DNA of 64,000 nt from DASRDZ01 sp035569495 (GTDB lineage Bacteria > Chloroflexota > Dormibacteria > Aeolococcales > Aeolococcaceae). Below the pieces are notes generated by a model. It made no database searches and was not told the origin of the DNA. It saw nothing but the letters and a program-made list of their open reading frames with translations. The position numbers and the translations under genes were made by a program. Numbering within the stretch: the stretch's first letter is position 1; every line of letters begins with the position of its first letter. Below, piece by piece: positions 33,154-43,752 of this stretch. The stretch covers positions 61,402 to 125,401 of the forward strand of contig DATMMX010000028.1 of assembly GCA_035569495.1 (NCBI GenBank). Reading direction: 5' to 3'.

Positions 33154-35016
33154 ATGCAGAACTGGGGGTTCGCAGTGGACACCGTGGTCTACGGTCTGAC
33201 CTGGGACGAGCGACGCAACAAGCCGGTGCGGTTGCCGGTGCTGCTCTTCGGCGTGCTGCTCGCGGCCATCCCGGCGATGCCGGTGGTCGCCGCCGCGACC
33301 CGCTTCACCGGTCACGCCGTCTCGGTCATCCTGCGCACCGGCTCGCCGCAGGACGCGCGCGCCGCGGCCGCCGACGTCAGCGCTGCCGGCGGCCACGTGG
33401 TCCGCACCCTGGGCATCATCAACGGCGTCGAGGCCACCGTGCCCAGCGACGCCACCGGCTGGCTGGCCACGCGCCCCGGGGTCACCGGGGTCAGCGGCAA
33501 CGCGCCGCTGCACATGAACGGCACCAGCTACGACCCGACCACCGACATCGGCTCGACGTTCAACACCACCAGGATCGCCGGCGCGCAGAGCTACTGGGCC
33601 GCGGGCTACACCGGCAAGGGCGTCGACGTGGCCCTGATCGACTCCGGCGTGGTCGGCGTCAACGGCCTGACCGCGCCCGGCAAGGTGGTCAACGGGCCCG
33701 ACCTGTCGTTCGAGTCGCAGGTGCCGGGCCTGCAGTACCTCGACACCTTCGGCCACGGCACCCACCTGGCCGGCATCATCGCGGGACGCGACGACGCGGC
33801 GACACAATATGTCAACGACAGCGCCGACTTCGTCGGCATGGCGCCGGATTCGCGGATCGTCAGCGTCAAGGTCGCCGACGCCAACGGCAACACCGACGTG
33901 TCGCAGGTGATCGCCGCCATCGACTGGGTGGTGCAGCACAGGAACGACAACGGCATGAACATCCGCGTGCTCAACCTGTCGTTCGGCACCGACGGGGCGC
34001 AGGCGTACACCCTCGACCCGCTCGCACATGCGGCCGAGGTGGCCTGGCGCAGCGGCATCGTCGTGGTGGTCTCCGCAGGCAACCAGGGCGCCACGGCGTC
34101 GGGCCTGCTCGCCAACCCGGCGACCGATCCCTTCGTCCTCGCCGTCGGTGCCGCCGACACCGAGGGCACGCTGGCCAAGGACGACGACCAGGTCGCCGTC
34201 TTCTCGCAGCGCAGCAAGATCCGCAAGCCCGACCTGGTCGCGCCCGGCGTGCACATCGTGTCGCTGCGCGACCCCAACTCGTTCATCGACCAGACCTACG
34301 GCGCCACCGGCCTGGTGACCTCGCGCTTCTTCCGGGGCAGCGGCACCTCGCAGGCGGCGGCGGTGGTGTCGGGCGCGGCGGCGCTGGTGCTGTCGCAGCG
34401 GCCCTCGATGAACCCCGACCAGGTCAAGGCGCTGCTGGACGGCAGCGCACGCTGGCTCGACGACCAGCCGGCCAACGCGCAGGGCCACGGCGAGCTGAAC
34501 CTGCGCAACGCGCTCAACGCCTCGACGCCATCGGTGGCGTCGGCGACGCAGAACTACACGCAGTCGAACGGCACCGGCTCGCTGGAGCAGGCGCGCGGCT
34601 CGATCCACCTGGTCAACAACGGCGTCGCCCTGACCGGCGAGCAGGACGTGCAGAGCTCGCCGTTCAACAGCGCCTCGATGGCGACGCTGGAGGCCGCCGG
34701 GCAGTCGTGGTCGGGCGGCACCTGGAACGGCCAGACCTGGAGCGGCGCCGACTGGACCGGCCAGTCGTGGAGCGGCCAGAGCTGGTCCGGGCAGACCTGG
34801 AGTGGACAGACCTGGTCCGGCCAGACCTGGTCCGGGCAGACGTGGAGCGGGCAGAGCTGGTCCGGGCAGACGTGGTCCGGCCAGTCGTGGAGCGGGCAGA
34901 CGTGGTCCGGCCAGACCTGGTCGAGCGCCGTCTGGAACGGCCAGTCGTGGAGCGGGCAGTCGTGGAGCGGGCAAACCTGGAGTGGACAGAGCTGGTCGAA
35001 TTCCGACTGGGTCTGA
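33154..35016 (+). CDS. Secreted subtilase (S8) with WSGQ repeat tail
   Basis: 620 residues with GGGAAGGAG just before the ATG. A signal segment (about 25-48), an inhibitor-I9-like propeptide (50-120), then the S8 domain with D163 (LIDSG), H201 (GHGTH) and S399 (GTSQAAA), plus NLSFG and the oxyanion Asn in SAGNQG. The final 102 residues are 20 pentads of the form W-x-G-x-x (mostly WSGQT and WSGQS). The tail may attach the enzyme to the cell surface or form an extended solenoid. The GGDEF-EAL gene follows 40 bp downstream, probably in the same transcript. Confidence 0.93.
   Translation: MQNWGFAVDTVVYGLTWDERRNKPVRLPVLLFGVLLAAIPAMPVVAAATRFTGHAVSVILRTGSPQDARAAAADVSAAGGHVVRTLGIINGVEATVPSDATGWLATRPGVTGVSGNAPLHMNGTSYDPTTDIGSTFNTTRIAGAQSYWAAGYTGKGVDVALIDSGVVGVNGLTAPGKVVNGPDLSFESQVPGLQYLDTFGHGTHLAGIIAGRDDAATQYVNDSADFVGMAPDSRIVSVKVADANGNTDVSQVIAAIDWVVQHRNDNGMNIRVLNLSFGTDGAQAYTLDPLAHAAEVAWRSGIVVVVSAGNQGATASGLLANPATDPFVLAVGAADTEGTLAKDDDQVAVFSQRSKIRKPDLVAPGVHIVSLRDPNSFIDQTYGATGLVTSRFFRGSGTSQAAAVVSGAAALVLSQRPSMNPDQVKALLDGSARWLDDQPANAQGHGELNLRNALNASTPSVASATQNYTQSNGTGSLEQARGSIHLVNNGVALTGEQDVQSSPFNSASMATLEAAGQSWSGGTWNGQTWSGADWTGQSWSGQSWSGQTWSGQTWSGQTWSGQTWSGQSWSGQTWSGQSWSGQTWSGQTWSSAVWNGQSWSGQSWSGQTWSGQSWSNSDWV
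34708..35007 (+). repeat. 15-bp coding tandem repeat, 20 units
   Basis: Twenty consecutive 15-base units encode W-(S/N/T)-(G/S/N)-x-x pentapeptides. Third codon positions vary (tcg/agc, cag, acc/acg), so the peptide is under selection rather than only the DNA. It ends directly before the last codons TGG-GTC-TGA. Confidence 0.9.
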
Positions 35017-35056
35017 CCGCTACCTCATCCCCCTACCCCTGATCCGGAGGACCGTT

Positions 35057-37645
35057 ATGCAGCGAGCATCGGCCCGAGTGGCGATCCGCCGTGGCGGACC
35101 CGCTCGGCCCGCGCTTGCCCGCGTGATGGCCACCGGGACCGCCCGCGTCTGGGGCGTCAACACCGTGCTGGTGCTGATCGCCGCGGCGCTGACGCTCGGC
35201 CCGCTGCGTTCGGTGTCGCCGCTGCGCGTGGTGCCCGAGGTGCCGTGGCCGGTGCTGGCATTGCTCGCGGCGGTGGCCGAGGTCTGCGTCGTCCACATCC
35301 ACTACCACCGCGAGGCGCACTCGTTCTCGCTGCGCGAGATGGTGCTGGTCATCGCCCTGTTCTCGGCAAGCCCGGTGCACATGGTGCTGGCGCAGACGAC
35401 CGGCAGCGCGCTGGCCCTGGTCAGCCACCGCCGCCAGTCGCCGATGAAGCTGATCTTCAACCTCGGCCTGATCGCGGTGGAGAGCGCGGTCGCGGCGCTG
35501 CTGTTCCGCTTCGCTGTGGGCACGCACGACCCGGCGGGGCCCGCGGGGTGGATCGGCACGCTGGGCTCGGTGGCGCTGGTGACGCTGATGAGCGGCACCG
35601 TGATCGTGGTCACCATCTCGCTCGCCGAGGGGCATTCGCTGCTCAAGCAGTGGCCGCAGATGGCCGCCTTCGCCATGGCCGGGGCGATCGCCAACAGCTC
35701 GATGGGACTCGCCGGCGTGATGCTGTTCCTCGGCGACGCGCGGGCCATCGCCCTGCTGCTGCCGCCGTCGATCGTGCTCCTCGGCGCGTATCGCGCGTAC
35801 ACGGGGGAGCGCATTCGAAAGGAGCGCGTCGAGACCTTGTACCGCTCGACGCATGAGCTGCAGCGCTCACCCGACCTCGCCGCCGCCGCTGCGGTGGTGC
35901 TGTCGCACGCCGCGGAGATGGCGCGCGCGGAGCATGCCGAGGTGGTGCTGTTCGCGCTGGACGCGGAGTCGACGCCGCTCCGTGCGTCGCTGTCGGCGGG
36001 ACGGCTGGAGCCGCTGGCGGCGTACCCCGAGGCGGCCAGCGATCCGCTGTGCCTCGCCGCGGTGGCCTCGACGGGCAACCTGCTGATCCCGCGGCGCAGC
36101 GACACGCCGCTGCGTCCTGCGCTGCAGGAGCGCGGCCTGCAGGACGTCATCGCCACCGTGCTCACCGGCGATTCCGGCGTGTTCGGCACCCTGATGGTGG
36201 CCAACCGCCTCGGCGACGTGTCGAACTTCGACGGCAGCGACATGCAGCTGGTCCAGGCGCTCGCCTCGCACGCGTCGGTGACCCTGGAGAACCGCCGCCT
36301 GGAGCAGCAGCTCAAGCACCAGGCGTTCCACGACGGGCTGACCCGCCTGGCCAACCGGGCGCTGCTGACCAACCGCATCGAGCACGCGCTGAACCGCCGC
36401 TCGGTCGAGGAGTCGGTGGCCATCCTCTACCTGGACCTCGACGACTTCAAGCTGATCAACGACGGTCTCGGCCACTCCGCGGGCGACCAGCTGCTGGTGG
36501 CGGTGGCCGAGCGGCTGCGCGCCTGCCTGCGTCCCTTCGACACCGCGGCGCGGCTCGGCGGCGACGAGTTCGCCGTCCTCATCGAGGACTCGCGCACGCC
36601 ACAGGACGCGGTGCGCGTCGCCCAGCGCGTCGAGGAGGCGCTGGCCACGCCGTTCGCCCTGGACTCCCACGAGGTTTCGGTGCGGGCCAGCATCGGCGTG
36701 GTGTGGGCGGGACATGCGCGCGCCGACGCCGAGGACCTGCTGCGCAACGCCGACATCGCCATGTACCGCGCCAAGGGGTCGGGCGGCGGCTGGGAGCTGT
36801 TCGAGCAGAGCATGCAGGTGGCCGTCGAGGAGCGCCACGGCATGAAGGCCGACCTGCAGCGCGCCATGGAGCAGGGCGGGCTCACCCCGTACTACCAGCC
36901 CGTGGTGCACCTGAGCACGGGGCGGATCACCGGCGTCGAGGCGCTGCTGCGCTGGGTGCACCCCGAGCGCGGGCTGCTCAGCCCCGCCGAGTTCGTGCCA
37001 CTTGCGGAAGAAACCGGGCTGATCGTGGCCATCGACCAGATGGTGCTCCGCGAGTCGCTGCGCCAGCTCCGCGAGTGGCAGCAGACGCTGGGCGACGCGG
37101 CGCCGCATCGCGTGTCGGTCAACGTCTCGTCGCGGGCGCTGCGCGACCCTGAGTTCGCCCGCCGCGTCCTCTCCGAGGTCATGGCGGCGCGGCTCAAGGC
37201 GGAGAACCTGGTGCTGGAGATCACCGAGACGGTGCTGCTCGAAGACCTCGACACCGCCTGCGCGCGGCTGCAGTCGCTGCGCGACGCGGGCGTGCGCATC
37301 GCCATCGACGACTTCGGCACCGGCTATTCGTCGCTGGGCTATCTGCGGCGCCTGCCGGTGGACATCGTCAAGATCGACCGCACCTTCGTCGCCGGCATCG
37401 ACACCGCCGTGGAGGAGCGCTCGCTGACCCTGGCCATCGTGCGCATGCTCGGCATGCTCGACGTGGAGATCGTCGCCGAGGGCATCGAGACGGCGCAGCA
37501 GCTCGCCTACGTGCAGGCGATGGGCTGCGACCACGGCCAGGGCTACGGGCTGTCGCGGCCGCTGCCCAGCGACAAGGTGGAGATGCTGCTGCGCACCCAC
37601 ACCTCGCTGGTGGCGACGATGATGGCCGAGGCGGCGGTGGTCTGA
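35057..37645 (+). CDS. Membrane GGDEF-EAL cyclic-di-GMP enzyme with GAF domain
   Basis: 862 residues with CGGAGG six bases before the ATG. About six membrane helices (30-245, MASE-like), a GAF domain (about 265-405), a GGDEF domain (about 421-585; GGDEF intact near 501-505, HDGLTRLANR entry motif) and an EAL domain (about 600-845; E-A-L-LRW near 628, DDFGTGYSS loop, GIET and KIDRTF). Both catalytic signatures are intact, so it could make and degrade cyclic-di-GMP. Membrane part and GAF suggest sensing of an external or small-molecule cue. Confidence 0.93.
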   Translation: MQRASARVAIRRGGPARPALARVMATGTARVWGVNTVLVLIAAALTLGPLRSVSPLRVVPEVPWPVLALLAAVAEVCVVHIHYHREAHSFSLREMVLVIALFSASPVHMVLAQTTGSALALVSHRRQSPMKLIFNLGLIAVESAVAALLFRFAVGTHDPAGPAGWIGTLGSVALVTLMSGTVIVVTISLAEGHSLLKQWPQMAAFAMAGAIANSSMGLAGVMLFLGDARAIALLLPPSIVLLGAYRAYTGERIRKERVETLYRSTHELQRSPDLAAAAAVVLSHAAEMARAEHAEVVLFALDAESTPLRASLSAGRLEPLAAYPEAASDPLCLAAVASTGNLLIPRRSDTPLRPALQERGLQDVIATVLTGDSGVFGTLMVANRLGDVSNFDGSDMQLVQALASHASVTLENRRLEQQLKHQAFHDGLTRLANRALLTNRIEHALNRRSVEESVAILYLDLDDFKLINDGLGHSAGDQLLVAVAERLRACLRPFDTAARLGGDEFAVLIEDSRTPQDAVRVAQRVEEALATPFALDSHEVSVRASIGVVWAGHARADAEDLLRNADIAMYRAKGSGGGWELFEQSMQVAVEERHGMKADLQRAMEQGGLTPYYQPVVHLSTGRITGVEALLRWVHPERGLLSPAEFVPLAEETGLIVAIDQMVLRESLRQLREWQQTLGDAAPHRVSVNVSSRALRDPEFARRVLSEVMAARLKAENLVLEITETVLLEDLDTACARLQSLRDAGVRIAIDDFGTGYSSLGYLRRLPVDIVKIDRTFVAGIDTAVEERSLTLAIVRMLGMLDVEIVAEGIETAQQLAYVQAMGCDHGQGYGLSRPLPSDKVEMLLRTHTSLVATMMAEAAVV

Positions 37646-37702
37646 GTCCGTCGGGGCGGGCGGGCCATCCGTTGAATCCGGGCGGGTGGGCGGGAAAGAA
37701 AA

Positions 37703-37734
37703 AGCGGCCCGACCCTTGTGGGGGCCGAGCCGCT
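37703..37734. terminator. Bidirectional terminator between convergent genes
   Basis: AGCGGC...GCCGCT stems enclose a CG-rich hairpin with a TTGT loop. On the minus strand it is followed by TTTTTCTTT, a textbook Rho-independent terminator for groEL. On the plus strand it follows the GGDEF-EAL gene but has only a weak T-tract. Confidence 0.85.
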
Positions 37735-37764
37735 CTCCAGTTGCTCAGTTCGAGTCTCTAGCGA

Positions 37765-39375
<1,611 letters not shown>

Positions 39376-39448
39376 GCAATCCTCCTCCTGCTCGCGATGC
39401 TGGTCGGGCAGGGTCGTCAAAGGGAACCGGAGAGTGTCGGGGGTGATA

Positions 39449-39498
39449 TTAGCACTCCGGCGTGGCGAGTGCTAGCCCTCGGGCGGGGGGAGTGCTAA
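39449..39498 (-). promoter_or_regulatory. Tandem overlapping CIRCE elements
   Basis: TTAGCACTC (39449-39457), nine bases, then GAGTGCTAG (39467-39475) is a CIRCE element with one mismatch to the consensus, the HrcA operator of heat-shock operons. A second copy overlaps it: CTAGCCCTC (39472-39480), nine bases, GAGTGCTAA (39490-39498). Its left half has two mismatches and shares CTAG with the first. Both lie just upstream of groEL. Confidence 0.92.
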
Positions 39499-39559
39499 GC
39501 GCGGGCGGGCGGCCGCCCCGGCGCCGGGTTGGGGTGGGCGGCCTACCATCGAGGGTGTC

Positions 39560-40723
39560 ATGAGCCGCCCCTCCTCCCGTCAGGCGATCCTGGGCGCTGC
39601 CGCGGGCGTCGCCGTGATGTCGCTGCGAGCCCTGGCCCGGCCGCTGCCGGTGGACGAGCGGCGGCTGCTCGACTGGGAGCTGGTGCGGCGGGTCGCCAAG
39701 CAGCGCTCGGGCGAGCGGGGGCCGACCGGCACGGCGCTGATGGCGCCCAAGCTCGGCGCCCAGTACGACGCCATCGCCGCCGAGATGGCGCCGCTGATGG
39801 CGTCGGTGGTGTCGACGCCCGTCTCCGGCTATCCGCGCTTCTCGGTGCTCGACCGCGCCGGCTTCATCGACCGCAACCTGGGCATGGTGCAGCGGATGCT
39901 CGCCCCCGTCGAGCGGCTGCGCGAGCAGATCCCCGAGTCGCGGGCGACCGCGCTCTCGCGGGTGCTGATGTCGCGCTACGTCGGCGAGCTCTTCGGGTTC
40001 ATGTCGCAGCGCGTGCTCGGGCAGTACGACCCGGTGCTGATGCTCGCCCCCACGGCCGTGGACGGCGAGCCCGCGGCGTCGGCGCTGTACCTGGTGGAGC
40101 CGAACGTCGAGCTCTTCGAGTCGCGCCACGACGTGTCCGGGGAGACGCTGCGGCGCTGGCTGGTGCTCCACGAGCTGACCCACGCCTGGCAGTTCGAGGC
40201 GCACCCCTGGCTGCGCGAACACCTCGGCGCGATGATGAACGAGCTGCTCATGGCCGAGCTGATGGCGCGGCTGGCCCCGGACGTCGCGTCCGGCGGCGGC
40301 GGTTCGGGTCGCGGGCTGGGCTCGACTTTGGAGGTGGTCCGGGCGCTGCCCTCCACCGTGCGCTCGCAGCTGCGCACCGTGGGGCGGGTGCAGGCGGTGA
40401 TGAGCATCTGCGAGGGGTACTCGAACTACGTGATGCACCAGGTGGGCAGCCGCCACCTCGCCGGCTTCGACAGCCTGGAGACCGCCTTCCACGACCGCAG
40501 CGCGCGGCGCTCGCCGCTGGAGCGGCTGGTCTTCAAGGTGACCGGGCTGAGCATGAAGATGCGGCAGTACGAGATGGGCGAGCGCTTCTCCGAGCAGGTG
40601 GTGGAGCGTGGTGGGCTGGCGTTGCTCAATCGCGTGTGGGAGGGGCCGGAGATGATGCCGTCGATGGCGGAGCTGGAGCACCCCGAGCGGTGGGTGGTCC
40701 GGGTGGGCGGCGCCACCGCCTGA
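39560..40723 (+). CDS. Zinc-dependent metalloprotease (DUF2342)
   Basis: 387 residues. LHELTHAWQFE has the zinc motif HExxH at 204-208. The downstream CEGYSNYVMHQVG supplies the third ligand Glu, as in the DUF2342/coenzyme-F420-biosynthesis-associated hydrolase family. Despite that family name, no F420 gene is nearby. A single N-terminal hydrophobic stretch (9-25) could be a signal or anchor. It has its own start, 61 bp from the second CIRCE copy, and faces away from groEL. Confidence 0.88.
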   Translation: MSRPSSRQAILGAAAGVAVMSLRALARPLPVDERRLLDWELVRRVAKQRSGERGPTGTALMAPKLGAQYDAIAAEMAPLMASVVSTPVSGYPRFSVLDRAGFIDRNLGMVQRMLAPVERLREQIPESRATALSRVLMSRYVGELFGFMSQRVLGQYDPVLMLAPTAVDGEPAASALYLVEPNVELFESRHDVSGETLRRWLVLHELTHAWQFEAHPWLREHLGAMMNELLMAELMARLAPDVASGGGGSGRGLGSTLEVVRALPSTVRSQLRTVGRVQAVMSICEGYSNYVMHQVGSRHLAGFDSLETAFHDRSARRSPLERLVFKVTGLSMKMRQYEMGERFSEQVVERGGLALLNRVWEGPEMMPSMAELEHPERWVVRVGGATA

Positions 40724-40736
40724 CCGCCGCTCGGCT

Positions 40737-41366
40737 TCAGGCGCGTTGGGCGGACGGAGGGTCGGTTCTCGGGACGCCGTCCCATTCGTCGAGTGGCGCC
40801 GAGTGCCACAGCCAATCCGGGCCCTGGCGCGGATGGCCGGGGAGGGCGGCGCGGCCCATGCACCAGCGGAAGCGCTGCCAGGGGTCCGGGTGCTGGGGCG
40901 CCCAGGGGAAGAGGCGGCGGGTGACCCGGTCGGCGAGGTCGTCGGGGGCGCGGTGGCCGGGGCCGATGGTGGCGGCGATGTCCTCGGTGTGGATCATCAC
41001 CTCGGCACAGCCCATGGCGACGAAGCCGCTGGCGTCGGCGCTTCCGGTGAAGTGGTAGGCGCGGGCTTGGGGACCGGCGTCGCGGGCAACGGCGGCGAGG
41101 ATGGCGGCCGCGGAGTTGAGCTGCTGCAGCAGGGTGCTCGGGTCGACGCCGGTGATGTTGGACCGCAGCGGAGGGTTGCGCGTCGGGATGGCCAGGGCGA
41201 GCTGCCCGCTGTAGAAGACGAGCGCGGCGACGGCGTGGTCGAGGGTGTCGCGACAGCTCCAGTCGAGCTCGCGGGCCTGCTCATTCCAGCGGCCGGAGTC
41301 CTGCAGTGGGGTGAGCGTCGCGCGGCTGTGGTGGGCGGCGGCGGTGATGTCGTCGGGGGTGATCAT
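40737..41366 (-). CDS. TIGR03086/maleylpyruvate isomerase-type protein
   Basis: 209 residues from the ATG at 41366, which overlaps the Nudix stop (ATGA). It has the DinB/MDMPI helical-bundle pattern: WSCRDTLDHAVAALVFYSGQLA (first metal-ligand helix), CAEVMIHTEDIA (second) and RRLFPWAP. This superfamily includes mycothiol- or bacillithiol-dependent isomerases and transferases. No thiol-cofactor gene is nearby. Confidence 0.75.
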   Translation of the reverse strand: MITPDDITAAAHHSRATLTPLQDSGRWNEQARELDWSCRDTLDHAVAALVFYSGQLALAIPTRNPPLRSNITGVDPSTLLQQLNSAAAILAAVARDAGPQARAYHFTGSADASGFVAMGCAEVMIHTEDIAATIGPGHRAPDDLADRVTRRLFPWAPQHPDPWQRFRWCMGRAALPGHPRQGPDWLWHSAPLDEWDGVPRTDPPSAQRA

Positions 41367-41929
41367 CCAGGGTGATTCTGCGGCCGCAGCCGGTGCAGCG
41401 CGTCGACGAGCCCGGCGTCGGCGGCCTCGATGGCGCCGTCCCAGGTGAACCAGCGCACCTGCTGGCTCTCGCCGGCCGGGGGCGCGGGCTGGGCGTCGGG
41501 ATCCACGGGTTCGAGCAGGTAGCGCAGGTCGAGGTGGGTGTGGCCCTTGGCGGCGGGGTGCACGTCGAGGTGAACGAAGTGCGGTGCGCCGTTGCTGTGT
41601 CGGAGCGGGAGGCCGGTCTCCTCGTGCGATTCGCGCAGCGCTGCATCCCAGGGCGTCTCGCCGGGCTCGACGTGGCCGCCGGTCTGCAGCCACATGTGCA
41701 GGCGCTTGTGGAAGTGGAGGACGACGCCCTGGGGTCCGGCGATGATCGCCGAGCCGGTGACGTGGACGGGGTCGGCGTCCTCGTCGAACGGGCGCGGGAG
41801 GCGGTCCAGCTCGGCGAGGAAGCGGCGTCGCGATTCGACCTCGCGCGGTGTGCGCGCGTCGAAACCCGCGACGGTTGCTCGCACCGCTGTGATCAGTGCC
41901 TGCTCGTCGTTGGCCATGGGGGCGCGCAT
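41363..41929 (-). CDS. Nudix hydrolase
   Basis: 188 residues (start 41929; ATG 41917 also possible). The Nudix box GGHVEPGETPWDAALRESHEETGL fits GX5EX7REUXEEXGU. The sequence before it, VVLHFHKRLHMWLQTGGH, is typical of MutT-like NUDIX proteins acting on nucleoside diphosphate-linked substrates. The substrate is not deducible. It is coupled by overlap to the DinB-like gene. Confidence 0.9.
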   Translation of the reverse strand: MRAPMANDEQALITAVRATVAGFDARTPREVESRRRFLAELDRLPRPFDEDADPVHVTGSAIIAGPQGVVLHFHKRLHMWLQTGGHVEPGETPWDAALRESHEETGLPLRHSNGAPHFVHLDVHPAAKGHTHLDLRYLLEPVDPDAQPAPPAGESQQVRWFTWDGAIEAADAGLVDALHRLRPQNHPG

Positions 41930-42014
41930 GCTCGCATGGTCGAGGACGCCAGCGATCTCCCCTGTAACCCGTTGCCGTCACGAAGCCGGCGATTTGCCCC
42001 TGACCCGTTGCTCG

Positions 42015-42926
42015 TCATGAAGCCATCGGCAGCCTCAATTGCTCCGGCTGCGGCTCCGGCGTGATGTACGTCGCCGGCCGGTCCGCCATCCGCACCTGTT
42101 CGCGCAGCTTCGCCACCGTCTCCTGGAGCCCCGCCGTATACGCCGCGGGCAGACCGGCGCGCCCGCCGAACAGCCGGCGATACTCCCCCACCATCTCCGG
42201 CCAGTCCGCGGCGAGGTGCTCCATGAAGTGCTCCCGCGTCCCCGGCGCGAGCCGCAGCGCCCCCACACCGGCGAACGCCGCCCCGGCGTCGCGCGCCGCC
42301 CGCACCACCTCACCGAGCGCGCGCGGGTCGTCGCTGATGCCCGGGAGGATCGGCGCCATCAACACCCCGGCGCGCACACCCGCGTCGACCAGCGCGCGCA
42401 AGGCCCGGAGGCGCGGCAGGGGCGGAGCGGTGCCCGGCTCGGTGCGCCGCACCACCTCGGGGTCGAGGCTGGGCACGCTGACGCAGACGGTGACCCGCAC
42501 CCGGCGGCTCAGCGCCACCAGCACGTCGAGGTCGCGGACGATCATCGGGCCGCGGGTGGTGATGTGGGTTGGAGTGCGGTGGTCGTGCAGCGCCTCCAGG
42601 CAGCCGCGGGTCAGGCGGTAGCGGCCCTCCGCGGGCTGGTAGGGATCGGTCGCCGAGCCGATCGCCACCGGCTCGCGCTTCCACGACCGCCGCCCCAGCT
42701 CGCCGCGCAGCACCGCGCCGACGTTGGTCTTGACCAGCACGGTGCGCCCGTAGCGGTCGTCGCTGGGCCGATCGGCGCGCTGCTCGAAGGCGCGCACGTA
42801 ACAGAAGGTGCAGCGGTGCTCGCAACCGGTGTAGGGGTTGAGCGACCAGTCGAAGGGCATGCCACGGACCCGGTTGAGCGCGGTGCGGCACTCCTTCTCG
42901 ACCAGGGTGAGCGGCTCGCGACGCAT
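42015..42926 (-). CDS. Radical SAM protein (SPL/Rv2578c type)
   Basis: 303 residues. The iron-sulfur site CEHRCTFC (C35, C39, C42) is the CxxxCxxC of radical SAM enzymes, followed by YVRAFEQR. Other family marks are KTNVGAVLRGEL, IGSATDPYQPAE, and TRGPMIVRDLDVL. This matches the spore-photoproduct-lyase-like/Rv2578c family, suspected to act on nucleic acid damage. A LexA-type box lies 14 bases before the start, so it probably belongs to the SOS response. Confidence 0.88.
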   Translation of the reverse strand: MRREPLTLVEKECRTALNRVRGMPFDWSLNPYTGCEHRCTFCYVRAFEQRADRPSDDRYGRTVLVKTNVGAVLRGELGRRSWKREPVAIGSATDPYQPAEGRYRLTRGCLEALHDHRTPTHITTRGPMIVRDLDVLVALSRRVRVTVCVSVPSLDPEVVRRTEPGTAPPLPRLRALRALVDAGVRAGVLMAPILPGISDDPRALGEVVRAARDAGAAFAGVGALRLAPGTREHFMEHLAADWPEMVGEYRRLFGGRAGLPAAYTAGLQETVAKLREQVRMADRPATYITPEPQPEQLRLPMAS

Positions 42927-42940
42927 GGGAGCGTCAGGCT

Positions 42941-42954
42941 AGAACGTTTGTTCG
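42941..42954 (-). promoter_or_regulatory. LexA (SOS) box upstream of radical SAM gene
   Basis: On the minus strand the sequence reads CGAACAAACGTTCT. It matches the Gram-positive SOS box CGAAC-N4-GTTCG with one mismatch at the last base. It ends 14 bases ahead of the ATG at 42926. I recall that the mycobacterial homologue Rv2578c is also LexA-controlled. Confidence 0.75.
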
Positions 42955-43044
42955 CCTTCGTCAAGGGCCCCCCAGGACGACACGCGGAGACGGTCGCCCA
43001 CTCACTCGGTGCAACAACAGGTCACTCCTGCCTCCGTCTGAGCA

Positions 43045-43340
43045 TCACCGCACCTTCCCACCATCGACAATGACGACTCCTTGCGCCAAGCCACCGTTGC
43101 CTGCATCGGCACGCCTCCACGGATGCGGCGCACTTCCTGTAGATCACCGCAGGGCATCACGGCAGTCGGAAACCACCGTCCAAGCCCATGCCGTAGCACG
43201 CCGGATTGAAGTCGAATATGAACATCGCCCTGCTCCAGCAGAAGCTCAGCGAGCGGCCACGATGCATTCGACCCCCGCCATCGCATTCCACCGACGAAGC
43301 GATGGGTACTCGCGCCCTGCATCGCACCCTCAGCCGTCAT
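43045..43340 (-). pseudogene. Decayed copy of the PH-like Rhs partner gene
   Basis: From the ATG at 43340 (overlapping the Rhs remnant stop as ATGA) the frame reads MTAEGAMQGASTHRFVGGMRWRG..., closely matching the intact gene at 46503-46886 up to LQEVRRIRGGVP. There, about 30 codons are missing and the frame changes; the last bases again read GVVIVDGGKVR and a stop at 43045, in step with the intact protein's final GVVVVDGGKVW. So it is a truncated, frameshifted duplicate. Confidence 0.8.
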
Positions 43341-43752
43341 GCTTGCCACACCACCCAGCTGCTGCTCGCCCCGGGCGTGGACCGAGGCCGGCCACGGAAA
43401 TTGACGCCAAGACCCATCGAGGGATTAATGGTTGTGACCGTCTGGCCACAGCTTCCGGTGCCATGCGCAAAGTCAAGACCGAAAATCCTAGCCCTCTCCG
43501 CTACTCGCACCCGCGTCGGTGAACGGGCCCCCCAGATCGGAGCCGACCTGCTTCGACGGCTCGGCGAACTCGTAGGACTCGCTATCAAACGGATCCCTCG
43601 AGCACAGACCCGCGGGATCAGTTCATTCAGCGGGTTGTGGGTCACATAGCGATGGGGTTGGCGGGTCACCGAGGTGAGCAGGTCCGGGGGAGGAACTGTG
43701 CCGTGCTTGGGTCGCAGTAGCGGGCTCGCAGGTAAGCGAGGCCGGAATCTAT
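43337..43752 (-). pseudogene. Decayed Rhs C-terminal fragment
   Basis: Starting near 43752 the minus strand reads DSGLAYLRARYCDPSTAQFL, the end of an Rhs core, then NPLNE, DPAGLCSRDPFD..., SYEFAEPSKQVGSDLGGPFTDAGASSGEG-stop, and after a frameshift FGLDFAHGTGSCGQTVTTI, ending WQA-stop. Each piece matches the C-terminal 161 residues of the big Rhs protein at 46883. About 70 codons are missing between the Lys-Gln and the Asp-Leu-Gly-Gly parts, plus three frame changes. The stop overlaps the decayed partner gene exactly as in the intact pair. Confidence 0.85.

Noticed and set aside
34708..35007. Regular repeats read as a CRISPR array
   Set aside because: Repeats are 15 bp, contiguous and in frame, and encode a peptide tail; there are no spacers.
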